Source of the DNA: Limnobacter parvus
Lineage (GTDB): Bacteria; Pseudomonadota; Gammaproteobacteria; Burkholderiales; Burkholderiaceae_B
Reading direction: 5' to 3'
Assembly (NCBI RefSeq): GCF_024623725.1
Contig: NZ_JANKHG010000017.1
Location: forward strand, 287,265 to 351,264
DNA: 64,000 nt
The position numbers were made by a program, and so were the translations under genes. Below are positions 55,459 to 63,797 of the stretch, piece after piece (the first letter of the stretch is position 1; every line of letters begins with the position of its first letter). A model generated the notes under the pieces. It saw only the letters and a program-made list of their open reading frames with translations, did not search any database and had not been told where the DNA came from.

Positions 55459-55573
55459 ACTTCAAGGAAACCGCCCCGTTTGAAATCAGCCGCAGCGCTC
55501 GGCTGCAAGCCGACATCAAATTCGGCCATCCTTTTTGCCGAATTTGTTGAGCAAGGATGAGTTTCAAATAGGG
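55459..55573 (+). repeat. Structured dispersed repeat, copy 3
   Basis: It has ACTTCAAGGAAACCGC, the arm CCCCGTTTGAAATCA and the closing arm TGAGTTTCAAATAGGG. Hairpin 1 is TCGGCT-GCA-AGCCGA (55499-55513), the same as copy 1. Hairpin 2 is AAATTCGGC (55518-55526) against GCCGAATTT (55537-55545) with a CATCCTTTTT loop, close to copy 1. It lies just downstream of the MsbA-like gene stop, which is at 55,623 on the minus strand. Confidence 0.8.
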
Positions 55574-55622
55574 ATTAAGCGGTTTTCAGTGCGGAATCAG
55601 GCAAGCCGCGACGAGATGACGA

Positions 55623-57401
55623 TCAAACTTGCGCCATCAGCTTCTGCGCATTCTCATCAATGAATTGCAATGAAGCCAGCTTGGCATACAAACCCTGCTT
55701 GGCCATCAAATCTTTGTGTGTGCCCATTTCAACAATTTTGCCTTCGTTCATCACCACAATTCGATCCGCTGCCATTACGGTGGCCAGTCGGTGCGCAATA
55801 ATTAATGTGGTTCGGCCGTGGCGACTTTTCTCAATGGCCTGTTGCACCAGTTGCTCACTCTCCGCATCCAGGCTGGCTGTGGCTTCATCCAGCAGCAGCA
55901 AACCGGCATCACGCAATACGGCGCGGGCAATTGAAACGCGCTGGCGTTCGCCACCACTGAGGCGCACGCCTTTTTCACCCACATTGGTTTCCAGCCCCTG
56001 TGGCATTCGCCGCACAAAATTGCTGGCGGCTGCATCGGCCAGGGCTTTGTCGATTTCCGCTGCCGTGGCATCGGGTTTGCTGTAGCGCACATTGTCTTTC
56101 AAGCTGCCAGAAAAAATAACGGCTTCTTGTGCCACATAAGCGCAATTGGCACGCCATTGCTCCAGGTGCAAGGTTTCCAGTGCTTTACCTTCAACCAAAA
56201 TTTGACCTTGTGAAACGTCGTACCAGCGCAGTAGCAGGCTGAACAGGGTTGATTTTCCCGCCCCTGACGGGCCGACCACGGCCAGCGTTTCACCCCGTTG
56301 AATACTCAGGTTGAAGTCTTCAAGAATGAACTTTTCTGGTGCAGACGGGTAGGCAAAATCAACATGGCTGAATTCAATCAAAAAACCGCCTTGCTTGGGT
56401 GGCGGTGGCAAACCATGTTTGTGAATGGTGGTGTCCAGATTCAACAGTTCAACCAATCGTTCAGCCGCACCAGCGGCACGCTGAAATTCACCCAATACCT
56501 CAGACAAAGCTGCAAAGCCTGCACCCACAAACGCCGCGTACAAAACAAACTGGGCTAGTTCGCCCGCGCTCATTTCTCCAGTGGCCACTGCTTTTGCACC
56601 CATCCACAGCACCGCCACCAGGCCAGCAAACGCCAAACCAATCGCTACGAACAACAAGGCCGACCGGTTCACGGTGCGCCTGCGCGCGGTTTGGTAGGTT
56701 TGTTCGCTCGATGTTACGAATTTTCCGGCTTCTGTGTGTTCTTGGTTAAAAGCCTGCACCGTGGTGATTTGGTTCAGCACTTCTTGGGCAATCGCGCTGC
56801 TGTCGGCCAGTTTGTCCTGGCTGGCCCGCGACAATTTGCGTACGCGCCGCGCCAAAATAACCACAGGCACCATTACCACAAGCACCAACAGCAACACCGC
56901 GCCCGAGAGCAGGGGGCTGGTCAGCAACAACATGACCAGCCCACCTAGGGTTGTCAGGCTGTTGCGCAGGAAAAAGGATAGACTGCTGCCCACCAGGGTT
57001 TGAATCAATGTGGTGTCGGCGGTTAAGCGCGACAACACTTCACCCACTTTCAAGGTTTCAAAAAACTCGGGGCGTTGCACCAGCAGGTGGGTGTACACCC
57101 TGTTGCGCAAGTCGGCTGAAATGCGTTCGCCCAGTGTGGTTACCAGGTAGAAGCGAATGGCACTGGCCATTGCCAACACAAACACCAGTATTAACAAGTA
57201 GCCAAATGCAGTGTTCAAGCCTTCCGGGTTCTCGCCGGCCAAAAAGCCGCTGTCGATCAACCAGCGAAACATCACCGGCATGGTCAGCGACATGGCCGAA
57301 CCCAGCAGCAGGGCGCCCAAGGCGGCAAACGCCCAGGCTTTGTGGGGTTTTACCAGCGAGCCCAGGGTAGAGCCCAGGGTTTGAAGTTTGTTGTTGCTCA
57401 T
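55623..57401 (-). CDS. MsbA-like ABC exporter
   Basis: The product is 592 residues: six transmembrane helices (residues about 20-315) fused to an ATPase. Walker A VVGPSGAGKSTLFSLLLR, signature VRLSGGERQRVSIARAVL and Walker B LLLLDEATASLD are intact. It works as a homodimer. Relatives export lipid A, other lipids or drugs; the sequence does not tell which. It follows the AttH-like gene by 8 bases, so it may belong to the same lipid-export operon. Confidence 0.9.
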   Translation of the reverse strand: MSNNKLQTLGSTLGSLVKPHKAWAFAALGALLLGSAMSLTMPVMFRWLIDSGFLAGENPEGLNTAFGYLLILVFVLAMASAIRFYLVTTLGERISADLRNRVYTHLLVQRPEFFETLKVGEVLSRLTADTTLIQTLVGSSLSFFLRNSLTTLGGLVMLLLTSPLLSGAVLLLVLVVMVPVVILARRVRKLSRASQDKLADSSAIAQEVLNQITTVQAFNQEHTEAGKFVTSSEQTYQTARRRTVNRSALLFVAIGLAFAGLVAVLWMGAKAVATGEMSAGELAQFVLYAAFVGAGFAALSEVLGEFQRAAGAAERLVELLNLDTTIHKHGLPPPPKQGGFLIEFSHVDFAYPSAPEKFILEDFNLSIQRGETLAVVGPSGAGKSTLFSLLLRWYDVSQGQILVEGKALETLHLEQWRANCAYVAQEAVIFSGSLKDNVRYSKPDATAAEIDKALADAAASNFVRRMPQGLETNVGEKGVRLSGGERQRVSIARAVLRDAGLLLLDEATASLDAESEQLVQQAIEKSRHGRTTLIIAHRLATVMAADRIVVMNEGKIVEMGTHKDLMAKQGLYAKLASLQFIDENAQKLMAQV

Positions 57402-57409
57402 TGGGATGT

Positions 57410-58531
57410 TTAAAGTTGCATGGGCCGATCATACCCTGTCATTTCCAGGTAGCCTTGCCCCCAGGGTGAAGCGCCCTCGCTTTTCACGCGCACCGCGCCT
57501 TCCCAATACAAGGTGCCTGTGCTGGCGCGGGCGTCCAGTTCCTGATCATCGAACAAAGGTTCCAAATCAAAGTTTTGATCATCCAGTAGCAGCCGTTGTG
57601 CAACCGGGTACTCAATGCCCGTGCGTGTCGATTTCCAGGTGCGCAATACCTCAAATTTCACTTGTTTGAAATTGCGTACACTGCCGTCGGCTTGGCGCAG
57701 CGCAGCGTGGGTCCACACTGGCGGTTTTGTGTTGTCGCGCGTTTGATCCCTATCTCGAATTTGAAAGCCCATCAGCGCTTCACCGTTGTTGCCGTGCAAG
57801 CCTACCCAGTCCCAGCCTTGTGCATTGGGTGCCAACACGGTACTTGACCATTCATGGTCCATCCAGAAACTGCCCGTAACTGGCGATGTTTTGCCATTCA
57901 CACGAATGGTGCCGCTGCTTTTCATGTGTGGCAGCGTGATGTAGTAGCTGGATTGTTCAGGCAGCGGGCCTTTTTGTGAATAGCCGCCACGGCCTTGCAT
58001 CCACGGGGCCTGGGTTTGCTCCATGCGCAAATTCATGGCCAGTTGAGGCGTTTGAATGACACACAGCCATTCATCGCCTTGTGCGGTTTGCAATCGCCAG
58101 CCAGGCATTTGAATGTTCAGCACCTCGCTGCCATTGGTTTTGAATTCAGCGCCGCCACTTCCGGCGCGTCGAATGATTTGCTCGTGTTGAAGTTTGCCTG
58201 CTTTTGGCAGGGCAATGGCTGCATGCGCGAACAACAATTGCTTGGGTGAAAAGGCGCTGGGGTTTCGAACGTCTACGTTGGGCGCAGACCTGAAAAACGT
58301 AATTTGTACACCGAATGGTGAATCAAGTTCGGGGCTTTCAAACCAGCCCGTGAAATACCACCACTCTGTGCGAAAGGCCGGATGCACGCCGTGGTCGCGG
58401 GGCAGAACGGGCGGAAATTCCGGGTTGGGCTGAGCATACACGCGCTGCAAATTCGGATCGGCGTGTAACAAGCTTGGCGCACCCACCAATGACCAAGCCA
58501 AACCCGCTTTCAGCAATTCGCGCCGCTTCAT
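57410..58531 (-). CDS. AttH/CrtC-like secreted lipocalin-domain protein
   Basis: The product is 373 residues. The N-terminus MKRRELLKAGLAWSLVGAP looks like a twin-arginine signal. The family marks are HPAFRTEWWYFTGWFES, TGSFWMDHEWSS and WDWVGLHGNNGEALMGFQI, as in AttH and hydroxyneurosporene-hydratase-like proteins. The fold is a double lipocalin. AttH homologues stand beside ABC transporter genes and are thought to bind a hydrophobic molecule. Carotenoid chemistry is unlikely here, as no crt genes are near. Its ATG overlaps the permease stop by 4 bases. Confidence 0.85.
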   Translation of the reverse strand: MKRRELLKAGLAWSLVGAPSLLHADPNLQRVYAQPNPEFPPVLPRDHGVHPAFRTEWWYFTGWFESPELDSPFGVQITFFRSAPNVDVRNPSAFSPKQLLFAHAAIALPKAGKLQHEQIIRRAGSGGAEFKTNGSEVLNIQMPGWRLQTAQGDEWLCVIQTPQLAMNLRMEQTQAPWMQGRGGYSQKGPLPEQSSYYITLPHMKSSGTIRVNGKTSPVTGSFWMDHEWSSTVLAPNAQGWDWVGLHGNNGEALMGFQIRDRDQTRDNTKPPVWTHAALRQADGSVRNFKQVKFEVLRTWKSTRTGIEYPVAQRLLLDDQNFDLEPLFDDQELDARASTGTLYWEGAVRVKSEGASPWGQGYLEMTGYDRPMQL

Positions 58532-61092
58532 GCCCAGTCCTCTTTCAGTTGGTCAACCAGCTGCGTGTTCAGTTTGCTGCGCAGGGCCAGTGTTACGGTG
58601 GCACTGCTCATGCCAATCAATACCACCACCATGATGAACAAATCACGCCAGGGCGTGAACCATTCCATGGTCCAGTGAAACGACTGAGGGTTCACCACAA
58701 AAATTAGAATGGCGGCAAAAGCAAGGCCAATGGTTAAACCCACCAAAGCGGCCACGGCTGAAGCAATTAATGCTTCACGAGCGATCAATTTCAGCATCCA
58801 GCCAGGGCTGGCACCCATTGCGCCCAATAATGCAAATTCCCGCTTGCGTTGCAACGCCATGGCAGAAAATGTGGTACCCACTCCGAACAAACCAATTATC
58901 ACCGCAGCAATTTCAAGCAGGTAAGTAACTGCAAAACTGCGATCAAAAATGTCCAGGCTAAGCTGGCGAATTTCACCAGGCTCGGCAAAGTCGATTTTGT
59001 CTTTCAACATGGTGCCGCTTGCTGCTTGTTGAATTCGCTGAACCATGTCTTTCACGGCAATGTTTTCTTTTGGCCACACGGCACCCTGGGTGTCTTTGAA
59101 CTGCACATTGAATTGCTGCAGAAGTTCTAGTTTTGGAAGAACGATTGCGCCGTGTTGGCGGGTGTAGTCGCGCCAAACACCCATCACTGTAACGGGCACA
59201 CGCGTGCCTTTGTCCAGTTGCAATTCAAGCTGGCTGCCCGCTTTCAGGCCATAGAGGTCAGTCATCGGTTCGCTGACCCAAACCGGCAATGTGCCGGCTT
59301 GTGGCGCGTCAATCGTACTGCCTGTCATGGGCAGGCGTTGCTGTGCCGCTGCTATGGAAATTGGCCTGGCGATCAGTTCCACAGCCGGGCGTTTTGGGTC
59401 AAGCACAATCGATTGGGTTCCCCAGAATTCTGCCAAATCGACACAAGGCAAGGCAGCCAGTTTGTCTTGAAAATTTGTGGGAAAGGTTGGAATGGTGGCA
59501 CTGTTTAACTTCACATACAGCGGCGCAGGCAGCACCTGGGTTAGCCAGTTGTCTAGCGAATACCGGAAACTGAAAATCATCACATGCATGGCCACTACCA
59601 GCGCAAAACTGGCCACTACGCCGGAAAGTCCCACGGCCAGCAAATTCGGGGTGCTGGCCAAACGCGATTTTGCAAGGTCCGCAAGATGGTTCAGTTGTGC
59701 AGGCTGGCGGATTAGTGTGCGCACCACCAAACCAATCATCGCGATGCCGCCAAACAAACCGAAGGCCACGGAAAGGTAGCCACCCACTGGAATATTGCCG
59801 TAAGGCGGAATCCACAAGCAGGCCACAGCCACTGCGCAAAGCACCAAGCCAAGCCAGTGTGCTTTGTTGGCGAATTGCAAACCTGCTTCTTCAGTGCCTG
59901 CTCGCAGGCGCTGGTGCAAGGCCATTTGGCCAGTTTGAAACGCTGGAGACAAACCGCCCAGCAACGTGGCCACCACACCAAAGCCACCAAATAACAACGC
60001 ATCAACTGGCGAAAGCGCCACGCTGCCTTGTGCAGTTTCAAAGTAGCCAGCGCCCAAATCAACGCCCAGGTAGAGAACCACGGCGGTTGCCAGGCCCCAA
60101 CCCATGGCCACGCCCAGCGCACCGCCAACCAAGCCGCAACACATCGATTCGAACAACACCTGTGTGCGCAGTGCGCTTGCGCGCGCACCCAGTGCAGCCA
60201 ACAAGGCCCACTGGCGTGATCGCTGTGCTACGGCCAACATTTGTGTAGAGAACGTTAGAAAACCACCCGTAAGCAAAGCCACCATGGCCAAAATTGACAA
60301 GTTGGCGCGGTAAGCCTGCGACACACTGGCACCGCGTGTGCCTTGTTCGCTGGGTGTTTCAAGGCGACCCAGGTCGGCGAAATTCTCGCCATATTGCTTC
60401 TGGAAAGCGGCAGGGCTTACACCTTCCTGAAGTTTTAAATCCACTCGCGACAATTGCCCAAGCGTACCAAGTTTCCACTGCACTGCTGCAATGTCGGCTA
60501 CCGCAATCAGTTGCCCAGCGCCCGCCGCTGGTACGCTGCCTGCGATATTCCATGGCATTGTTTTTCCGTCAGCAAATGCCTTCAACACTTTTTGCCCAGA
60601 TGCAAATTGTTCCTTCAAGGCCGGGCTTAAAAACACATTGCTGCTGTTCAGCAAGGGAATATCGCCCTGCTGAGCTTCACTGTCATTGTCACTGTCGTTT
60701 TCGTTTTGGCCGATGAAGTTGGGCGTTACTGCCGCCGCAGTGAATACGTCCAGCCCCAGCCAGCGCACTGGTTTCTCAAGCCCTTCAACGGGCACTGCAA
60801 TATCGATCACTGGCGACGCCACAGCCACTTCCGGTAGCCTACTAAGCGTGTTCAAAACTGTTTCAGGCAGCAGGGTGCTGTGGGGCAGCAACTGCAAATC
60901 AGCTTGCCCGGAAAACTGCCGAACGCCGTTGTTGAATTGGTCCAGCGCCTGCTTGTGGATCAGGTGCACTGCAAAGCCCAAGCCCACGCCCACCGCAATC
61001 GAAAGGGTGGCAATTAACCACTTCACGGGCTGATCGCGAAGCGCACCGGCAAACAGCTGAAGTTTCAAGGCAAGGCGGGGCGGCGTGTTCAT
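58528..61092 (-). CDS. FtsX-like ABC transporter permease
   Basis: The product is 854 residues from ATG 61092; the frame opens at 61176 inside the ATPase gene, so that start is not likely. It begins with a transmembrane helix (WLIATLSIAVGVGLGFAV), then a periplasmic domain, and has two FtsX/MacB-type permease blocks (helices near 265-400 and 715-845). The AttF/AttG pair of other species is here a single protein. It forms a complex with the LolD-like ATPase and overlaps it by ATGA. It is probably involved in lipid or lipoprotein transport, but the cargo is unknown. Confidence 0.88.
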   Translation of the reverse strand: MNTPPRLALKLQLFAGALRDQPVKWLIATLSIAVGVGLGFAVHLIHKQALDQFNNGVRQFSGQADLQLLPHSTLLPETVLNTLSRLPEVAVASPVIDIAVPVEGLEKPVRWLGLDVFTAAAVTPNFIGQNENDSDNDSEAQQGDIPLLNSSNVFLSPALKEQFASGQKVLKAFADGKTMPWNIAGSVPAAGAGQLIAVADIAAVQWKLGTLGQLSRVDLKLQEGVSPAAFQKQYGENFADLGRLETPSEQGTRGASVSQAYRANLSILAMVALLTGGFLTFSTQMLAVAQRSRQWALLAALGARASALRTQVLFESMCCGLVGGALGVAMGWGLATAVVLYLGVDLGAGYFETAQGSVALSPVDALLFGGFGVVATLLGGLSPAFQTGQMALHQRLRAGTEEAGLQFANKAHWLGLVLCAVAVACLWIPPYGNIPVGGYLSVAFGLFGGIAMIGLVVRTLIRQPAQLNHLADLAKSRLASTPNLLAVGLSGVVASFALVVAMHVMIFSFRYSLDNWLTQVLPAPLYVKLNSATIPTFPTNFQDKLAALPCVDLAEFWGTQSIVLDPKRPAVELIARPISIAAAQQRLPMTGSTIDAPQAGTLPVWVSEPMTDLYGLKAGSQLELQLDKGTRVPVTVMGVWRDYTRQHGAIVLPKLELLQQFNVQFKDTQGAVWPKENIAVKDMVQRIQQAASGTMLKDKIDFAEPGEIRQLSLDIFDRSFAVTYLLEIAAVIIGLFGVGTTFSAMALQRKREFALLGAMGASPGWMLKLIAREALIASAVAALVGLTIGLAFAAILIFVVNPQSFHWTMEWFTPWRDLFIMVVVLIGMSSATVTLALRSKLNTQLVDQLKEDWA

Positions 61093-61760
61093 ACCAAGCG
61101 GTGCTCGGTCAGGCTTAATTGCTTGTTCAGATGGCCTGCCGCTTTCAGTGAATGGGTCACCATCACCAAAGCGCACCCTTGCGCTGAACAGGCCTGTAGC
61201 AACACCTGAAGCACGCGCTCGGCATTGTCTTCATCCAGGTTGCCTGTGGGCTCGTCTGCCAAAATTAGTGGCGGGTTCAAGGCCAGTGCACGGGCAATGG
61301 CCACGCGCTGCTGTTCACCGCCCGACATTTCACGCGGAAAACTGACTGCTTTGTGTGCCATACCGACCTGTTCCAGCAGCTGCAAGCAACGTTGTGTATT
61401 GGGCTGTTCACCTGCCAACAAAAACGGCAGTTCAATGTTCTGTTGCGCGCTTAAGTGCGGCATCAGGTAGTAGGCTTGAAACACCAAGCCAACGTGCCGC
61501 AAACGTTTGGCGGCAACCTGACTTGTATTTAAAGTGTGAATGGCAGAATCAGCCCAGAGCACCTCGCCAGTGTCGGCCTGGTCAAGGCCAGCCATGATGT
61601 GAAGCAGGGTGGATTTACCCGACCCCGATTCACCGACCACAGCCAGCGATTGCCCACTGTGGAGTTGAAGATTCACATCGGTGAATAACTTCACGCCACC
61701 GAGTGTTTTTGAAACCCCCGCCAGCGCGAGGGTTGGGTTGGGTGCTGCGTTTGACGTCAC
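61089..61760 (-). CDS. LolD-like ABC transporter ATPase
   Basis: The product is 223 residues. Walker [20 protein letters not shown]-loop [15 protein letters not shown], signature [17 protein letters not shown], Walker [17 protein letters not shown] and the switch His in VMVTHS are all intact. It belongs to the LolD/MacB ATPase group that drives FtsX-like permeases. It starts 6 bases after fabI and overlaps the permease gene. Confidence 0.92.
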   Translation of the reverse strand: MTSNAAPNPTLALAGVSKTLGGVKLFTDVNLQLHSGQSLAVVGESGSGKSTLLHIMAGLDQADTGEVLWADSAIHTLNTSQVAAKRLRHVGLVFQAYYLMPHLSAQQNIELPFLLAGEQPNTQRCLQLLEQVGMAHKAVSFPREMSGGEQQRVAIARALALNPPLILADEPTGNLDEDNAERVLQVLLQACSAQGCALVMVTHSLKAAGHLNKQLSLTEHRLV

Positions 61761-61766
61761 TGTTGT

Positions 61767-62552
61767 TTACTCGGCCATGCCGCCAACCACAGTGCTGTAA
61801 CCTGCGTCTACATAAGTAATTTCAGCAGTAATTCCGCGTGCCAAATCAGAAAGCATGAATGCTGCGGTGTTGCCCACGTCGTCAATGGTCACATTGCGGC
61901 GCAGTGGCGCAGCTTCTTCCACCGCATGCAAAATTTTGCTGAAGCCTTTGATGCCAGCCGCCGCCAGGGTTTTAATTGGGCCAGCAGAAATTCCGTTCAC
62001 CCGAATGCCTTTGGGGCCGAGCGATTCGGCCAAGTAGCGCACTGACGCTTCCAGTGAAGCTTTGGCCAAGCCCATTGTGTTGTAGTTGGGCACCATGCGC
62101 ACTGAACCCAGGTAGCTTAAGGTTAGCAATGCACCTTCACGGCCTTCCATCATCGGGTAGGCGGCTTTGGCAAGTGCTGGAAAGCTGTAGGCCGAAATGT
62201 CGTGCGCAATGCGGAATGCTTCGCGTGAAATGCCTTCCAGAAAGTCTCCTGCAATGGCTTCGCGGGGTGCAAAACCAATGGCATGCACCAAACCGTCCAA
62301 GCCATCCCAATGCTTGGCCAGTTCAGTGAACAGGCTTTCAATTTGTGCATCTTCGGCCACATCCAAAGGAAATACTAGCTTGGAGTCGAATTCAGCTGCC
62401 ATGTCGGTAACGCGGCCCAGGAATCGCTCTGTTTGATAAGTAAAGGCCAGTTCCGCGCCTTGTGCGTGGCAGGCTTTGGCAATGCCATAGGCGATCGAAC
62501 GGTTAGACAGCAGGCCTGTGATCAGAATTTTTTTACCGGCTAGGAATCCCAA
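61767..62552 (-). CDS. fabI: Enoyl-ACP reductase (NADH), FabI
   Basis: The product is 261 residues. It begins [20 protein letters not shown] with the cofactor loop; [12 protein letters not shown] and the Tyr-x6-Lys active site in [13 protein letters not shown] follow, and the [16 protein letters not shown] loop closes it. It carries out the last reduction of fatty acid elongation. The start is TTG 62552, with GGGAG nine bases before it. Its leader has a long inverted repeat. It heads the fabI-ATPase-permease-AttH-exporter string on the minus strand. Confidence 0.95.
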   Translation of the reverse strand: MGFLAGKKILITGLLSNRSIAYGIAKACHAQGAELAFTYQTERFLGRVTDMAAEFDSKLVFPLDVAEDAQIESLFTELAKHWDGLDGLVHAIGFAPREAIAGDFLEGISREAFRIAHDISAYSFPALAKAAYPMMEGREGALLTLSYLGSVRMVPNYNTMGLAKASLEASVRYLAESLGPKGIRVNGISAGPIKTLAAAGIKGFSKILHAVEEAAPLRRNVTIDDVGNTAAFMLSDLARGITAEITYVDAGYSTVVGGMAE

Positions 62553-62557
62553 TTTGT

Positions 62558-62622
62558 ATTGCTCCCGAGAATGTGTTTTAGGTGTTTATTTTGTGCCTAT
62601 TATAGGCAATTCTCGGGGCAAT
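62558..62622 (-). promoter_or_regulatory. Inverted repeat and -10-like dyad upstream of fabI
   Basis: ATTGCTCCCGAGAAT (62558-62572) is nearly the reverse complement of ATTCTCGGGGCAAT (62609-62622). Directly inside the second arm lies the palindrome TGCCTATTATAGGCA (62594-62608), which reads TATAAT on the minus strand and could be the fabI -10. The first arm contains the Shine-Dalgarno of fabI. Confidence 0.5.
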
Positions 62623-62651
62623 CGACTTTGGGCTGAGCTGAAGGCTTGGCT

Positions 62652-63791
62652 TCAGGACCGGTTAGACAGGGCTTTCGAACTTGTTTGCAGTTTTTTAGAA
62701 GCGTTGCTGCCCAGCCCAATGGGTGCCAAGTAGCCATGAAACTGCTCAGCACAGCTTTCCCAGGTGAAGGTGCTGGCATGCCTTAGGGGCACATCACGCT
62801 CAATTTGAAGCGCCGCCATCGCGGCTGTTTTCAGGTTCCAGTCCAGCACGCCGGCACCGGAATTGGCCACCACATCCAGGGGACCATTCACTGGAAAAGC
62901 CGCCACAGGGCAACCACTGGCCATTGCTTCAAGCAACACCAGCCCGAAGGTGTCGGTCAGGCTGGGAAATACAAATACGTCTGCGCGTTTGTAAAGTTCA
63001 GAAAGCGCGGCGTGGTTCAACATACCGAACCATTTGGCTTCAGGAAATTGCTTTTCAAGCGCCTTGCGTGCAGGCCCATCGCCAGCTATCCATTTTTCAC
63101 CGGGCAGTTCAAGGCCTAGAAAAGCCTCCAGGTTTTTTTCAACTGCCACTCGCCCTGCGTATAAAAATACAGGCTTTTCAATACTGCATGCATTTAAACG
63201 GCGCAGCAACTCCACTTGTTGGACGTCGTCCGTGGGTAGGTCGATTGGGCTGTAACTCAGATGTTTGCTGGCCGCAGATTGTTCGGGATTAAAACGCTTC
63301 AAATCAACACCGCGCTGCCACAACACACAATTACTCAGGCCACGGCTTTTCAATGTGTTGATGACCGACAATGTGGGTACCATCACTGCCCTAGAAGGCC
63401 GGTGAAACCATCGCAGCAGCGCTGCCGTAAAGCGAATGGGTATACCCGAACGTGCTTTCACATACTCCGGAAACTGAGTGTGGTACGCCGTAGTAAAAGG
63501 CAGCTTGCGGGCGTGCGCAATCAAGCGCATAGCAAGGCCAATAGGGCCTTCTGTCACAATGTGCACAGCCTGCGGCTTGAACTGATCTAACTCTTGGCTT
63601 AAGCGTGAAAATGGCCACAAGGCCAAACGGATTTCCGGGTAAGTGGGGCAGGGTATTGTTCGGAACAGGCCAGGGTGAATGACTCGAACTTCATGCCCTT
63701 GCGCGCTTAATTGCGCCACGACTTGGCTTAGCGTTTGAACCACACCGTTGACCTGTGGTGCCCATGCATCAGTAGCAATCAAAATGCGCAT
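62652..63791 (-). CDS. Glycosyltransferase, GT4 family
   Basis: The product is 379 residues. It opens MRILIATDAWAPQVNGVVQT, typical of GT4 enzymes that act on lipids or make mannosyl/galactosyl glycolipids. It has FLYAGRVAVEKNLEAFL, the donor-binding stretches IAGDGPARKALE and DVFVFPSLTDTFGLVLLEAMASG with the conserved E-x7-E. No transmembrane segment is seen. Its ATG is 6 bases after the phosphoesterase gene; that pairing suggests a glycolipid or envelope role. The sugar and acceptor are not shown. Confidence 0.87.
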   Translation of the reverse strand: MRILIATDAWAPQVNGVVQTLSQVVAQLSAQGHEVRVIHPGLFRTIPCPTYPEIRLALWPFSRLSQELDQFKPQAVHIVTEGPIGLAMRLIAHARKLPFTTAYHTQFPEYVKARSGIPIRFTAALLRWFHRPSRAVMVPTLSVINTLKSRGLSNCVLWQRGVDLKRFNPEQSAASKHLSYSPIDLPTDDVQQVELLRRLNACSIEKPVFLYAGRVAVEKNLEAFLGLELPGEKWIAGDGPARKALEKQFPEAKWFGMLNHAALSELYKRADVFVFPSLTDTFGLVLLEAMASGCPVAAFPVNGPLDVVANSGAGVLDWNLKTAAMAALQIERDVPLRHASTFTWESCAEQFHGYLAPIGLGSNASKKLQTSSKALSNRS

Positions 63792-63797
63792 CGCGAT

